Shown: positions 9,007-16,923 of the stretch, piece by piece
Numbering within the stretch: the first letter of the stretch is position 1
Layout of the letters: every line of letters begins with the position of its first letter
NCBI RefSeq assembly: GCF_002086485.1
Contig: NZ_MVHF01000004.1
Location: 124,001-188,000, forward strand
DNA: 64,000 nucleotides
Origin: Mycobacterium aquaticum
GTDB taxonomy: Bacteria; Actinomycetota; Actinomycetes; Mycobacteriales; Mycobacteriaceae
Direction of reading: 5' to 3'
Notes under the pieces: generated by a model
Database searches by the model: none
What the model saw: only the letters and a program-made list of their open reading frames with translations
What the model was told of the DNA's origin: nothing
Position numbers and translations under genes: made by a program

Positions 9007-10179
9007 CTAGACCGAGACAGCCTGGCGCTCATCACGTTTGGCTCCGGTGCTGCGCATCTCGCCGGCCAGGAGCGCGAGCGCCGCCACGGCCAGTGCGGCA
9101 CCGATCCAGGCGACGGCGGGGTATCCGAGGCCCGCGCTGATCGCGATGCCGCCCAGCCACGGCCCGGCGCTGATGCCGATGTTGAAGGCGGAGACGTTGC
9201 CCGCCATCGACAGTGTCGGCGCCGCAGGCGCGATCCCGACCACCCGCGAGTTGAGCACCGGATTGGTGCCGAAACCGGCCATGCCGAGCACGAACACCCC
9301 GACGACCACCGGTGCGATGTGCGATGCCGTCACCGCGATGAAGACTGACGCGGCAAGGAGTCCGGTGAACCCGGCGGCGAGAACTCCCAATGGTCGACGG
9401 TCGGCGATCCTGCCGCCGACGACTATGCCGATCACCGATCCGACGCCGTAGGTCAGCAGGACGAACGGCACCCACTGTGGCTGCAGTCCGGTGGTGCTCG
9501 TCAGCATCGCGGCGAGGTAGGAGAAGGTCCCCAGCAGTGCAGCGGTCGACACCGCCGTCATGCTGTAGGACAGCCACAGCCTGGGTATGGCAAGCCCCCG
9601 GATCTCCGATGATGCGCGTGCGGGCGTCTCGGGTCGTCTGTCGCGGACACCGAACAGGATCGCCGCAGCGGCCACGACACTCAACCCGGTGATGGCCCAG
9701 AACGTTCCACGCCAGCCCAGGTGCTCGCCGATCCAGGTGCCTGCCGGCAGCCCGATCACCATGGCCACGGTCAGTCCACCTGCGACGATGCTCATCGCTC
9801 GACCACGGAGTTCCGGGGCGACGACGGCCATGGCGGCGCTGCTGCCGACGGCCCAGAACCCGGCGTAGACGAACGCTGCGACAAAGCGGGTGGTGAACAA
9901 GATGGAGTAGTCGCTCGTCAGGGCACCGACGACATGGGCCGCGATGAACACGGTGAGGAACGTCAGCATCGTGAGCCTGCGCCGCAGCCGCAAGGTCGCG
10001 ATGGCAAGCACTGGCGCCCCGACGAGCATCCCGAGCGCGAATCCCGAGATCAGCAGGCCTGCTTGCGGAATGCTCACCGAAAGGTCTGTTGCGAGCCCCG
10101 GTAGCAAGCCGGCCAGGACGAGTTCGCTTGTGCCCTGGGCGAATATAGCGAATCCGATCAACCAGACTGCGACCGGCAT
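9007..10179 (-). CDS. MFS efflux transporter (AraJ/CmlA-like)
   Basis: 390 residues with 12 hydrophobic helices. MPVAVWLIGFAIFAQGTSEL is the typical start of the drug/arabinose efflux branch (DHA1), and LGWRGTFWAITGLSV is the conserved loop between helices 4 and 6. The ATG at 10179 shares its first base with the TGA of the upstream SDR gene (TGATG), so the two are translationally coupled. With the divergent TetR gene this makes a regulated enzyme-plus-exporter unit, probably for a toxic small molecule; the substrate is unknown. Confidence 0.8.
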   Translation of the reverse strand: MPVAVWLIGFAIFAQGTSELVLAGLLPGLATDLSVSIPQAGLLISGFALGMLVGAPVLAIATLRLRRRLTMLTFLTVFIAAHVVGALTSDYSILFTTRFVAAFVYAGFWAVGSSAAMAVVAPELRGRAMSIVAGGLTVAMVIGLPAGTWIGEHLGWRGTFWAITGLSVVAAAAILFGVRDRRPETPARASSEIRGLAIPRLWLSYSMTAVSTAALLGTFSYLAAMLTSTTGLQPQWVPFVLLTYGVGSVIGIVVGGRIADRRPLGVLAAGFTGLLAASVFIAVTASHIAPVVVGVFVLGMAGFGTNPVLNSRVVGIAPAAPTLSMAGNVSAFNIGISAGPWLGGIAISAGLGYPAVAWIGAALAVAALALLAGEMRSTGAKRDERQAVSV

Positions 10180-10931
10180 CAGAGCATCGACCCGCCGGTC
10201 GCATCGATCCACTGGCCGGTGACCCACCGCGCGTCCTCCGATGCGAGGAAAGCCACGATGTCGGCTATGTCCGCAGGCTGTGCGACCCGGTTGAACGGTG
10301 ATTGCGCAGCTACGGCGGCGCGGCCTTCGGGAGTGGCCAACCGCGCGGCGTTCATGTCGGTGTCGACGCTGCCTGGCCCCACGGCATTGACTGTGATCCC
10401 ATGAGGAGCAAGATCTTTGGCCAATGTGGCGGTGAAAGCGTCGATCGCGGCCTTTGACATTGCGTACGCCAGCAGTTCGGGGATCCGCATCCCGTGGGTG
10501 AATCGCGTGGAGAGATTGACGATTCGTCCGCCGTCGCGCAGTCGAGGCAGGCCTTGTTGCACGACGAATACCGGCGCTGTGGTGTTGACGGCGAACACAT
10601 TCTCGTATTCCTCGCGGGTGAGGTCGGTGAAAGAGGTACGGGTACCGAGGATTCCTGCATTGTTGACCAAGATGTCGACGCCGTCGGCGTGCTCGTCGAA
10701 TGCTGCCCACAATCGCTCCGCATCTCCGGGTTCGCCGAGTTTCGCACCGAACGAGAATGCCGACCCTCCGGCCTCGCGGATCTGGTGGACGGTTTGCTCG
10801 GCGGCGTCTGCGCGAGTTCCGAAATGGACGCCGACCCGGGCTCCGTCGGCGGCAAGGCGCTGGGCGATCGCGCGTCCGATGCCGCGGCCCGCTCCGGTCA
10901 CGACTGCCGTCTTTCCTGTCAGCGGTGACAT
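10179..10931 (-). CDS. SDR-family NAD(P)-dependent oxidoreductase
   Basis: About 250 residues from the ATG at 10931 (MSPLTGKTAVVTGAGRGIG), preceded by an AAAGG ribosome-binding site. The classical SDR motifs are present: TGAGRGIG cofactor loop, NNAG after beta-4, the catalytic triad as S in VNLSTRF and YAMSK, and the PGSV after beta-6. His-Phe-Gly-Thr after beta-2 rather than Asp suggests NADP preference, which is inference. A longer frame reaches 10976 but has no ribosome-binding site and would run into the operator. It is divergent from TetR and coupled to the MFS gene. Confidence 0.85.
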   Translation of the reverse strand: MSPLTGKTAVVTGAGRGIGRAIAQRLAADGARVGVHFGTRADAAEQTVHQIREAGGSAFSFGAKLGEPGDAERLWAAFDEHADGVDILVNNAGILGTRTSFTDLTREEYENVFAVNTTAPVFVVQQGLPRLRDGGRIVNLSTRFTHGMRIPELLAYAMSKAAIDAFTATLAKDLAPHGITVNAVGPGSVDTDMNAARLATPEGRAAVAAQSPFNRVAQPADIADIVAFLASEDARWVTGQWIDATGGSML

Positions 10932-10951
10932 GCTCAACCTTTCTTTATCGG

Positions 10952-10976
10952 GTGCTACAAAAATCGACGGTAGCAC
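10952..10976. promoter_or_regulatory. Candidate TetR operator
   Basis: GTGCTAC (10952-10958) and GTAGCAC (10970-10976) form a perfect inverted repeat with 11 bp between the arms. It lies in the 75-bp gap between the divergent SDR and tetR genes, where a TetR-type repressor would block both promoters. Confidence 0.6.
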
Positions 10977-10992
10977 ATTGTGGAACGAGCGC

Positions 10993-11006
10993 TATAAAAT
11001 GGCTGG
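10993..11006 (+). promoter_or_regulatory. Promoter of tetR, probably leaderless
   Basis: TATAAA at 10993-10998 is a near-consensus -10 element. Its end is 8 bp before the ATG at 11007, so transcription should start at or within a few bases of the start codon. There is no ribosome-binding site, which also fits a leaderless mRNA. Confidence 0.55.
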
Positions 11007-11615
11007 ATGGCGACAACGCGCGGCCGTCCGCGGTCATTCGATCGGGACATGCTGCTGGACAAGGCGATCCGGATGTTCTGGACCAATGGTTACGAGGCCA
11101 CGTCGGTCCGCGATCTGACCTGTGAGCTGGGCATCGCCGCACCCAGCCTCTACAACACGTTCGGTGGCAAGCAGCAGCTGTTCGCCGAGGCCGTCGAGGT
11201 GTATGACCGCGTGTACGGCGGATTCATCGACGCTGCCCTGGCCGAAGAGCCGACCGCGCGGACGGCCGCGGCGCGCATCTTCACCGAAGCGCCGGCACGG
11301 TACACCCGCCGCGGCCTTCCGACGGGCTGCCTGATCGTCAGCGGGGACGCCGGCACCGCCGATCCCGTCGTGCAGCGATCGATGCGCAGCATCCGGGAAC
11401 ATAAGGTCGCGCAGTTCGCCGACAAGGTCCGCGCCGATATCGATGCCGGCCGGATCGCCGCCGACGCGAATCCCGAAGCCCTCGGCCGGTACGTGATGGC
11501 GGTGCTGAGCGGCATCGCCCAGCAGGCCCGCGACGGTGTGTCCCGGGCCAAGCTCGATCAGCTCGCCGCGGTTGCCGTCGACCTCACCGTCACGTCGCTG
11601 GCGCCTGAGCGGTGA
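11007..11615 (+). CDS. TetR/AcrR-family transcriptional regulator
   Basis: 202 residues. The N-terminal helix-turn-helix of TetR repressors is clear: MLLDKAIRMFWTNGYEATSV then LTCELGIAAPSLYNTFGGKQ. The C-terminal ligand and dimer domain (GCLIVSG, MAVLSGIAQQARDG) matches the TetR C-terminal family seen in YcdC/AefR-like and mycobacterial regulators. It is divergent from the SDR-MFS pair and an inverted repeat lies between them, so it most likely represses that pair and itself. Its 3' end overlaps the 3' end of the convergent exporter gene by 26 bp. Confidence 0.85.
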   Translation: MATTRGRPRSFDRDMLLDKAIRMFWTNGYEATSVRDLTCELGIAAPSLYNTFGGKQQLFAEAVEVYDRVYGGFIDAALAEEPTARTAAARIFTEAPARYTRRGLPTGCLIVSGDAGTADPVVQRSMRSIREHKVAQFADKVRADIDAGRIAADANPEALGRYVMAVLSGIAQQARDGVSRAKLDQLAAVAVDLTVTSLAPER

Positions 11616-12492
11616 TCCGGTAGGCGCTTGCCAAGATGAGGACGCACCCGATGGCCTGCCATACCGAAGGCACCTGCCCGAGGCATACGGCGGCCAGGAG
11701 GAGCGCGCCGACCGGTGTCAGCAGCAACAGCGCAGAACTGACTTCGACCCGCAGCAGCGGACTGCTCAGCGCGACGAGCAGCCAGCCCAGTACCTGACCG
11801 CAGATCGCGGTGAGTGCAAGCCAGCCCGCGGGCCCCCAGCCCGGTGTCAGGGTGACTCCGCCCCACCACAGTGCGCCACCGGTCAGGGCGGCGCACGCTG
11901 CCGATCCGATGATCGTCACGTACGACTGGACCGGCGGCTGGTCCGGGCCGCCGCGGCGGAGCAGGAACAGGAACGCCGAGTAGCACAGCGCGGCCAACGC
12001 GGAATGGATCGTCCCGGCGACGGGTGCCGTTCCCGCCACACCGGATTCGAAGACGCCGCCGGTGAGCACGGTGCCCAGCATGACGACCGGCAACAGTGCG
12101 ACGAACCGAGTGCTCAGCGGCTCCCGGTCGATCAACCGGGCCAGCAGCGGCACCATCACCACCTGGGTGTTGACCAGCACGGCGGACAACCCCACGCCGA
12201 CCTCGTAGATCGCCTGCGTCCACAACAGTGCGTCTGCTGCGAACAACACTCCCGCGGCGGCCGCCCAGGCATGCTGGCGAGCGGTAGGTGCTCCGCGGTG
12301 ACGTCGTTCGGCGATCGCGAGCGGCACCAGCAGCGGGAGGGCGAACACGCAGCGGAAGAACGACGCAGTGCCCGGCGAGGTGCTCGACAGTGCCACGAAC
12401 AAGCCCGACGTCGACACCCCGAGCGCACCTGCGGCAGCGACCGGCACCGGCCGCTGCGTGATCGCAGTGAATCCTCGGACGACGTTGAGCAT
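11590..12492 (-). CDS. EamA/DMT-family transporter
   Basis: From the ATG at 12492 (MLNVVRGFTAI) the protein is 300 residues with about 10 helices, the drug/metabolite transporter design of two EamA repeats. AAAAGVLFAADALLWTQAIY at the end of repeat one and LLTPVGALLLAAVCLGQ in repeat two are characteristic. The frame is open to 12693 but the added residues are polar and read towards the Y RNA locus, so the shorter form is preferred. It likely exports an amino acid or metabolite. Confidence 0.75.
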   Translation of the reverse strand: MLNVVRGFTAITQRPVPVAAAGALGVSTSGLFVALSSTSPGTASFFRCVFALPLLVPLAIAERRHRGAPTARQHAWAAAAGVLFAADALLWTQAIYEVGVGLSAVLVNTQVVMVPLLARLIDREPLSTRFVALLPVVMLGTVLTGGVFESGVAGTAPVAGTIHSALAALCYSAFLFLLRRGGPDQPPVQSYVTIIGSAACAALTGGALWWGGVTLTPGWGPAGWLALTAICGQVLGWLLVALSSPLLRVEVSSALLLLTPVGALLLAAVCLGQVPSVWQAIGCVLILASAYRITAQAPAT

Positions 12493-12660
12493 CACTGCCC
12501 GATGGTAGAAACGGGCAGGCGCTCTGCGCATCGCAATTACGCGGACCATCCGACCAAGCCGCGAAGAGGTGCACGGAGTCGATTGGCGCACAGCAATATT
12601 GCGAGTGATCGAATAATCGGTGGCGCTCTCACGATTGCCCGCGTAGCGTTCTGCGAGCCC

Positions 12661-12790
12661 GGTGATGTGAGCCGGACGTTGATCGGTTACCACTTCGGAT
12701 GGAGATGTCGCGGGTTCGAATCCCGCCCGCCCCAGGGCGGTAGCTCAGTCTGGGTAGAGCGCTTTGATATCGGTTGACCCCTCACACGCC
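12661..12790 (+). ncRNA. yrlA: Y RNA (YrlA-type) with permuted tRNA-like module
   Basis: The order T arm, acceptor stem, D arm is a tRNA opened at the anticodon and closed at the acceptor end. T stem GCGGG (12710-12714) pairs with CCCGC (12722-12726) around the canonical loop TTCGAAT. CCGCC (12727-12731) pairs with GGCGG (12736-12740) around CCAG. TA (12741-12742) matches U8-A9, and GCTC/GAGC (12743-12746 with 12757-12760) closes a D loop containing GGG. Outside, GATGTC (12704-12709) pairs with GATATC (12766-12771), GGTTACC (12685-12691) with GGTTGACC (12772-12779, one bulge), and TGTGAG (12666-12671) with CTCACA (12781-12786). Bacterial Y RNAs with a tRNA-like domain encoded beside Ro60 orthologues are established (YrlA), and rsr follows at 12957. 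The exact ends are estimates. Confidence 0.75.
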
Positions 12791-12810
12791 CACATCCCTT
12801 GGCGCACAAC

Positions 12811-12905
12811 TTCATTGCCGCGGGCCGAAAGTCGGTCGGTTATCTGGCGATTTGGGTTCGATTCCTGACGTAGCAGCTTCGGCTGTTGCGCACCGGTCGG
12901 CGCCT
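12811..12905 (+). ncRNA. Possible second Y-RNA-like module
   Basis: Between the YrlA candidate and rsr, the sequence again shows a GTCGGTTATC motif (compare GATCGGTTACC in the first unit) followed by GGGTTCGATTCC, a degenerate T-arm-like element, and then a hairpin with a TTCG tetraloop (GCAGC/GCTGT with flanking pairs, 12869-12888). Enterobacteria carry yrlA and yrlB in tandem before rsr, so a second Y RNA is plausible. It could equally be part of one longer RNA or an rsr leader. Confidence 0.35.
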
Positions 12906-12956
12906 CACACGCTCGCGGCTCCATGTCCGGCACACAACACTGAAAGGAGTAGCCCC

Positions 12957-14651
12957 ATGGACATTCTCAGGACGATCAACCTGCGCTGGACGCGACAGTC
13001 GCGCGCAGCGAAGGCCGGCCAATTGCTCAATGCCGCTGGCGGCTACGCCTTTCCGGTTGACGACTGGGCGCGGGTGCACCGGTTCCTGACGCTGGGCACC
13101 GACGGTGGCACCTATTACACCCATAGCGGCGACCTCACGCGTGACAACGCCGAGGTGGTGCTGCGGGTCGCCGCAACCGATCCGGTCGAGCTGGTGAACC
13201 GCATCGTGGCGGTCTCGGAGGCGGGGCGGGCGCCCAAGGCCAACCCGGCGCTGTTCGCGCTGGCCATCGCCGCGTCGGCTGATGACGTCGACGGTCGGCG
13301 CGCCGCTCTGGCGGCATTGCCGCGAGTGGCGCGCACCGCAACTCAGCTGTTTCTGTTCGCCGGCTACGTCGAGCAGTTCCGTGGTTGGGGTCCGACGCTG
13401 CGTCGCGCGGTCGCCCAGTGGTACACCGAGCGGCCCGTCGATCAGCTGGCCTACCAGCTGGTGAAGTACCGCAGGCGCGGCGGCTGGAGCCACCGCGATC
13501 TGTTGCGGCTGGCCAGCCCGTCGGGCACCACCGACCCTGCTCGCCGGATGGCGTTCAACTGGGCCGTCGGCAAGGGTCTCGGTGACTATCCCGAAGCCGT
13601 CGTACCGCTGAGCGACGAGCAGCTCAGGGCCGGGCAGCGCAACGCTGTCCGCCCCGCGCTGCGTGCCGATGTCGTACCCGAGGAGCTGGCGATCATCGTC
13701 GACTTCGAGGACGCGCAGGTCGCGACGACTCCGGGCCGGTGGCTCGAGATCATCGAGCGGGGCAACGGTCTGTCGTGGGAGATGCTGCCCGACACGGCGC
13801 TGGCGGAGCCGGCGGTGTGGGAGGCGCTCATCGCCCGCGGGATGCCGCAGACGGCGCTGATGCGTCAGCTCCCGCGGCTGACCCGGCTTGGGCTGCTGGC
13901 CGGCGCGGTCGGTGAGACGGTGGCGACACAGCTCGCCGATCCGGTTCGGCTGGCACGGGCCCGGGTGCACCCGGTGAATGTCCTTGTGGCACAGCGCACC
14001 TACGCGTCGGGTCATGGGGACCGCGGTCAGAGCACCTGGACGCCTGTCGGACGCATCAGCGATGCGCTCGACGCGGCGTTCTACGCGGCCTACGGGGCGG
14101 TGCAGCCGGCGAACAAGCGGACGCTGCTGGCACTGGACATCTCGGGCTCGATGGTGATGCCGGTGTCGGGTCTGCCGGTGACGTGCCGCGAGGCGTCGTC
14201 CGCGCTGGCGATGGTCACTGCGGCCACCGAGCCGCAGCACCGGATCATCGGGTTCACCGCGGGCAGCCGCGGATACCCGGACACCGCGGTGACCGAGCTG
14301 GACATCGGCCCGCGCCGTCGCCTCGACGACGTGTGCCGGTACACCGCGGGGCTGCCGATGGGTGCCACGGACTGCGCACTGCCGATGGCCTGGGCACTCA
14401 AGCATCGGGTGGAGGTGGACACGTTCCACATCTACACCGACAACGAAACCTGGTACGGGAACATTCATCCGCACCAGGCGCTGGAGCAGTACCGCGCTCG
14501 GATGGGCATCGATGCGCGCCTGGTGGTCGTCGCCATGACGGCCACCCGCAACTCGATCGCCGATCCGAGCGACCCGCGTCAGCTCGACATCTCCGGGTTC
14601 GACTCGGCGGTGCCGACGCTGCTTGCGGATTTCTCCCGCGGCGACGTATAG
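12957..14651 (+). CDS. rsr: Ro60-family TROVE/vWA ring protein Rsr
   Basis: 564 residues from the ATG at 12957, with AAAGGAG at 12944-12950 as ribosome-binding site. The first two thirds are TROVE/HEAT-like helical repeats (RFLTLGTDGGTYY near residue 40 is the conserved Ro60 entry motif; LVKYRRRGGWSHRDLLRLAS lines the ring). From about residue 390 comes a von Willebrand A domain with the MIDAS motif DISGS. Ro60 orthologues bind misfolded RNAs and Y RNAs and, in Deinococcus, work with PNPase in RNA turnover. The Y RNA candidate directly upstream and a strong terminator behind make this a self-contained RNP locus. Confidence 0.9.
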   Translation: MDILRTINLRWTRQSRAAKAGQLLNAAGGYAFPVDDWARVHRFLTLGTDGGTYYTHSGDLTRDNAEVVLRVAATDPVELVNRIVAVSEAGRAPKANPALFALAIAASADDVDGRRAALAALPRVARTATQLFLFAGYVEQFRGWGPTLRRAVAQWYTERPVDQLAYQLVKYRRRGGWSHRDLLRLASPSGTTDPARRMAFNWAVGKGLGDYPEAVVPLSDEQLRAGQRNAVRPALRADVVPEELAIIVDFEDAQVATTPGRWLEIIERGNGLSWEMLPDTALAEPAVWEALIARGMPQTALMRQLPRLTRLGLLAGAVGETVATQLADPVRLARARVHPVNVLVAQRTYASGHGDRGQSTWTPVGRISDALDAAFYAAYGAVQPANKRTLLALDISGSMVMPVSGLPVTCREASSALAMVTAATEPQHRIIGFTAGSRGYPDTAVTELDIGPRRRLDDVCRYTAGLPMGATDCALPMAWALKHRVEVDTFHIYTDNETWYGNIHPHQALEQYRARMGIDARLVVVAMTATRNSIADPSDPRQLDISGFDSAVPTLLADFSRGDV

Positions 14652-14661
14652 CGGAAGGCAT

Positions 14662-14694
14662 TCGGGGGTGGCGGTTTTCGACCGCCACCCCCGA
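14662..14694 (+). terminator. Strong hairpin terminator after rsr
   Basis: A perfect 14-bp stem (14662-14675 with 14681-14694) around a TTTCG loop starts about 10 bp after the rsr stop. A short T-containing stretch follows. Confidence 0.8.
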
Positions 14695-14753
14695 TCTCTG
14701 TTTGGGCGACGTGCGGGTGAATCGGTTCCGTAGAGGGCGTGGGCATCCATCCA

Positions 14754-14782
14754 TTGACATTAGGTGCATATGAGACTAATTT
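14754..14782 (+). promoter_or_regulatory. Promoter with overlapping dyad, marR operon
   Basis: TTGACA at 14754-14759 and TAATTT at 14777-14782 are separated by 17 bp, a good sigma-A-type promoter. ATTAG (14759-14763) and CTAAT (14776-14780) form an inverted repeat across the promoter, a natural site for MarR autorepression. Confidence 0.55.
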
Positions 14783-14828
14783 GACTCGCACGCCCTTACG
14801 GGACGCGGGCACACACGGAGGATGGACG

Positions 14829-14936
14829 ATGGCGGTTCCAACCGTTGAGGTCATGGGAGAACGGCGCGCTGCCGCACTCGTCATTCGGGGTTCACCCGGC
14901 CGCGGCGCCCGGAACAGTCGTAGATCGATTGAATGA
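14829..14936 (+). CDS. Small ORF (35 codons) ahead of marR
   Basis: MAVPTVEVMGERRAAALVIR is followed by a basic Gly/Arg/Ser tail ending RRSIE. CGGAGG at 14816-14821 is well placed and a good promoter lies 45 bp upstream. The sequence has no recognised family. It may be a translated leader of the marR-aldehyde dehydrogenase operon or an independent microprotein. An 8-codon ORF at 14822 starts in another frame and is worse spaced. Confidence 0.4.
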   Translation: MAVPTVEVMGERRAAALVIRGSPGRGARNSRRSIE

Positions 14937-14979
14937 TCAAGTTCTACAGACAGATTGATCGCCCAGGGGAGTGTGGTAC

Positions 14980-15444
14980 ATGACCAAAAAAGCCGAGATC
15001 GACGTGCCGTCACGGTGCAACTGCGCCCGATTGCGACGCGCCACACGAATCGTCACGCGGTTCTACGACCAATGCCTGGCGGACGCGGGCATCGGGGTGA
15101 ACCAGTTCACCATCCTGGGCTATCTCAAGAACAACGGACCGCTGCGGATGATGGCTCTCGCCGAATTGCTCGCCATGGACCGCGCCACCATCGGCCACAA
15201 TCTGAAACCGCTTGAGCGGGACGGATTTCTGACCATCACCGTCGACGAAACGGACCGTCGCGCCCGCATGGTCGGCATCACCGACAGCGGCCTGGCCAAG
15301 GTGGCCGAGGCGCGCCCCTACTGGGATGCCGCGCAAGAAGAATTCGAGACGACATTCGGCTCAGCCGAATCCGCACAGCTTCGGCGGATGCTCGACGACG
15401 TCGCGGACCAGCACCTGACTGTCCGACCTGCACCGGCCGGATAA
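14980..15444 (+). CDS. MarR-family transcriptional regulator
   Basis: 154 residues from the ATG at 14980, with GGGGAG at 14966-14971. The winged helix is clear: QFTILGYLKNNGPLRMMALA, the recognition helix around DRATIGHNLKPLERDG, and the wing TVDETDRRARMVGITDSG. Cys-Asn-Cys near the N-terminus (SRCNCARLRRATR) is a feature of one MarR subgroup and could be redox-active, which is inference. The gene leads an operon with aldehyde and alcohol dehydrogenases (27- and 21-bp gaps), so it probably senses a substrate aldehyde or alcohol. Confidence 0.85.
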   Translation: MTKKAEIDVPSRCNCARLRRATRIVTRFYDQCLADAGIGVNQFTILGYLKNNGPLRMMALAELLAMDRATIGHNLKPLERDGFLTITVDETDRRARMVGITDSGLAKVAEARPYWDAAQEEFETTFGSAESAQLRRMLDDVADQHLTVRPAPAG

Positions 15445-15471
15445 CCACCACCACTCGTATCAGGAGACACC

Positions 15472-16902
15472 ATGAGGAACTACTCGCAGTTTTACATCGA
15501 CGGCTCGTGGGTCGATGCGTCCGACCGACCGCGGATCGAGGTGATCAACCCCGCCACAGAAGAGGTGGCGGGCTGGATCTCCCGTGGCACCGCCGCCGAT
15601 GTCGATGACGCGGTCGCAGCGGCACGCGCTGCCTTCCAAACGTTCTCGCGCACCACCCGAGAGGACCGGCTCGACCTCCTGCGCTCCGTTCTCGGGACCT
15701 ACGTGAAGCGCCGCCAGGATCTTACGGATGCGCTGGTCGAGGAGTTGGGCGCACCGGCCGAGTTCGCATTCGACGTTCAGACGGGCATCGGAGCCCTGCA
15801 CATCATGACCGCCATAGAGAATCTCAAGACATATGCCTTCGAACGTCCCAAAGGCCCGCGCACGGTAGTCCGTTACGAGCCGATCGGCGTGATCGGCATG
15901 ATCACGCCCTGGAACTGGCCCGTCAACCAGATCATGTGCAAGATCGTGCCCGCGCTCGCCACCGGCAACACCATGGTCCACAAGCCGTCTGAAGTGACTC
16001 CCTTCACCGCTCACATCATTACTGAGATCCTCGAAGAGGCAGGTGTTCCGAAGGGTGTCTACAACCTGATCCACGGAAGTGGACTAGAGGTAGGCGCCGC
16101 GATCTCCTCGCATCCGGACGTCGCGATGGTCTCGTTCACGGGGTCGACCGGCGCCGGCATCGACGTGGCCAAACGCGCGGCCGACTCTGTGAAGCGTGTG
16201 CACCAGGAATTGGGCGGCAAGTCTCCCAACGTGGTGCTTCCCAGCGCCGATCTCGGAAAAGCCGTTACCGAGACCATCTATCGCCTGATGGTCAACAGTG
16301 GGCAGACCTGCCATGCGCCGACGCGGCTGCTCGTGCCTGCCGACCGTCTGACGGAGACCAAGGCGATCGCTGCCGAAGTTGCGGCGGCAATCACGGTCGG
16401 TCATCCGCGCAGCGGTGCATACATGGGGCCGCTGGTCTCCGATGTTCAACGCCAGCGGGTTCTCGCCTTGATCCAGAAGGGCATCGACGAGGGGGCGACC
16501 CTGCTGGCCGGAGGCGTTGCCGCGCCGGCCGGACTCGACAAGGGCTTCTACGTGCAGCCGACGGTGTTTGCCGACACCACCCGTGACATGACGATCGTGA
16601 AGGAAGAGATCTTCGGACCGGTGCTCGTAATCCAGAGTTACGAGACTGTGGACGACGCTGTGTCCATTGCCAACGACACCATCTACGGCCTCGCCGCTTA
16701 CGTTCAAGCCGGGACCGATGATGAGGCAGCCGCGGTCGCCGCCCGGATCGATGCCGGCATGGTCTATTTGAACGGCGCAGGCGAAGACGGTGAAGCCCCC
16801 TTCGGCGGTTACAAGATGTCCGGGAACGGACGCGAATGGGGCGAGATCGCATTCGGCGACTTCCTTGAGATCAAGGCCGTCATCCACAAGCAAGCAGCCT
16901 GA
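15472..16902 (+). CDS. Aldehyde dehydrogenase, NAD(P)-dependent
   Basis: 476 residues, the usual length for the ALDH superfamily. Key residues are in place: Asn148 in PWNWP, Lys171, the cofactor loop FTGSTGAG (about 223-229), general base Glu246 in QELGGKSPN and the nucleophile Cys280 in NSGQTCHAP. EEIFGPVLVI near the C-terminus is also conserved. It oxidises an aldehyde to the acid. It lies between marR and a zinc alcohol dehydrogenase, so the two enzymes probably convert an alcohol to an acid in two steps. GGAG sits just before the ATG. Confidence 0.92.
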   Translation: MRNYSQFYIDGSWVDASDRPRIEVINPATEEVAGWISRGTAADVDDAVAAARAAFQTFSRTTREDRLDLLRSVLGTYVKRRQDLTDALVEELGAPAEFAFDVQTGIGALHIMTAIENLKTYAFERPKGPRTVVRYEPIGVIGMITPWNWPVNQIMCKIVPALATGNTMVHKPSEVTPFTAHIITEILEEAGVPKGVYNLIHGSGLEVGAAISSHPDVAMVSFTGSTGAGIDVAKRAADSVKRVHQELGGKSPNVVLPSADLGKAVTETIYRLMVNSGQTCHAPTRLLVPADRLTETKAIAAEVAAAITVGHPRSGAYMGPLVSDVQRQRVLALIQKGIDEGATLLAGGVAAPAGLDKGFYVQPTVFADTTRDMTIVKEEIFGPVLVIQSYETVDDAVSIANDTIYGLAAYVQAGTDDEAAAVAARIDAGMVYLNGAGEDGEAPFGGYKMSGNGREWGEIAFGDFLEIKAVIHKQAA

Positions 16903-16923
16903 ATCGATTCGAGAGGAACAGTC

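Noticed and set aside
9007..10710. Long minus-strand reading frame of 567 codons
   Set aside because: The part above 10179 runs in another frame through the SDR gene and has Arg-rich shadow composition; only the MFS portion is real.
12705..12780. Two truncated or decayed tRNA genes lying back to back
   Set aside because: The two tRNA-like pieces are each canonical, join through a closable acceptor hairpin, are flanked by complementary outer stems and stand before rsr, which fits one permuted Y RNA much better than two decayed tRNAs.
14829..14936. Mycofactocin or other RiPP precursor
   Set aside because: No core motif of known precursors at the C-terminus and no radical SAM or maturation genes nearby.
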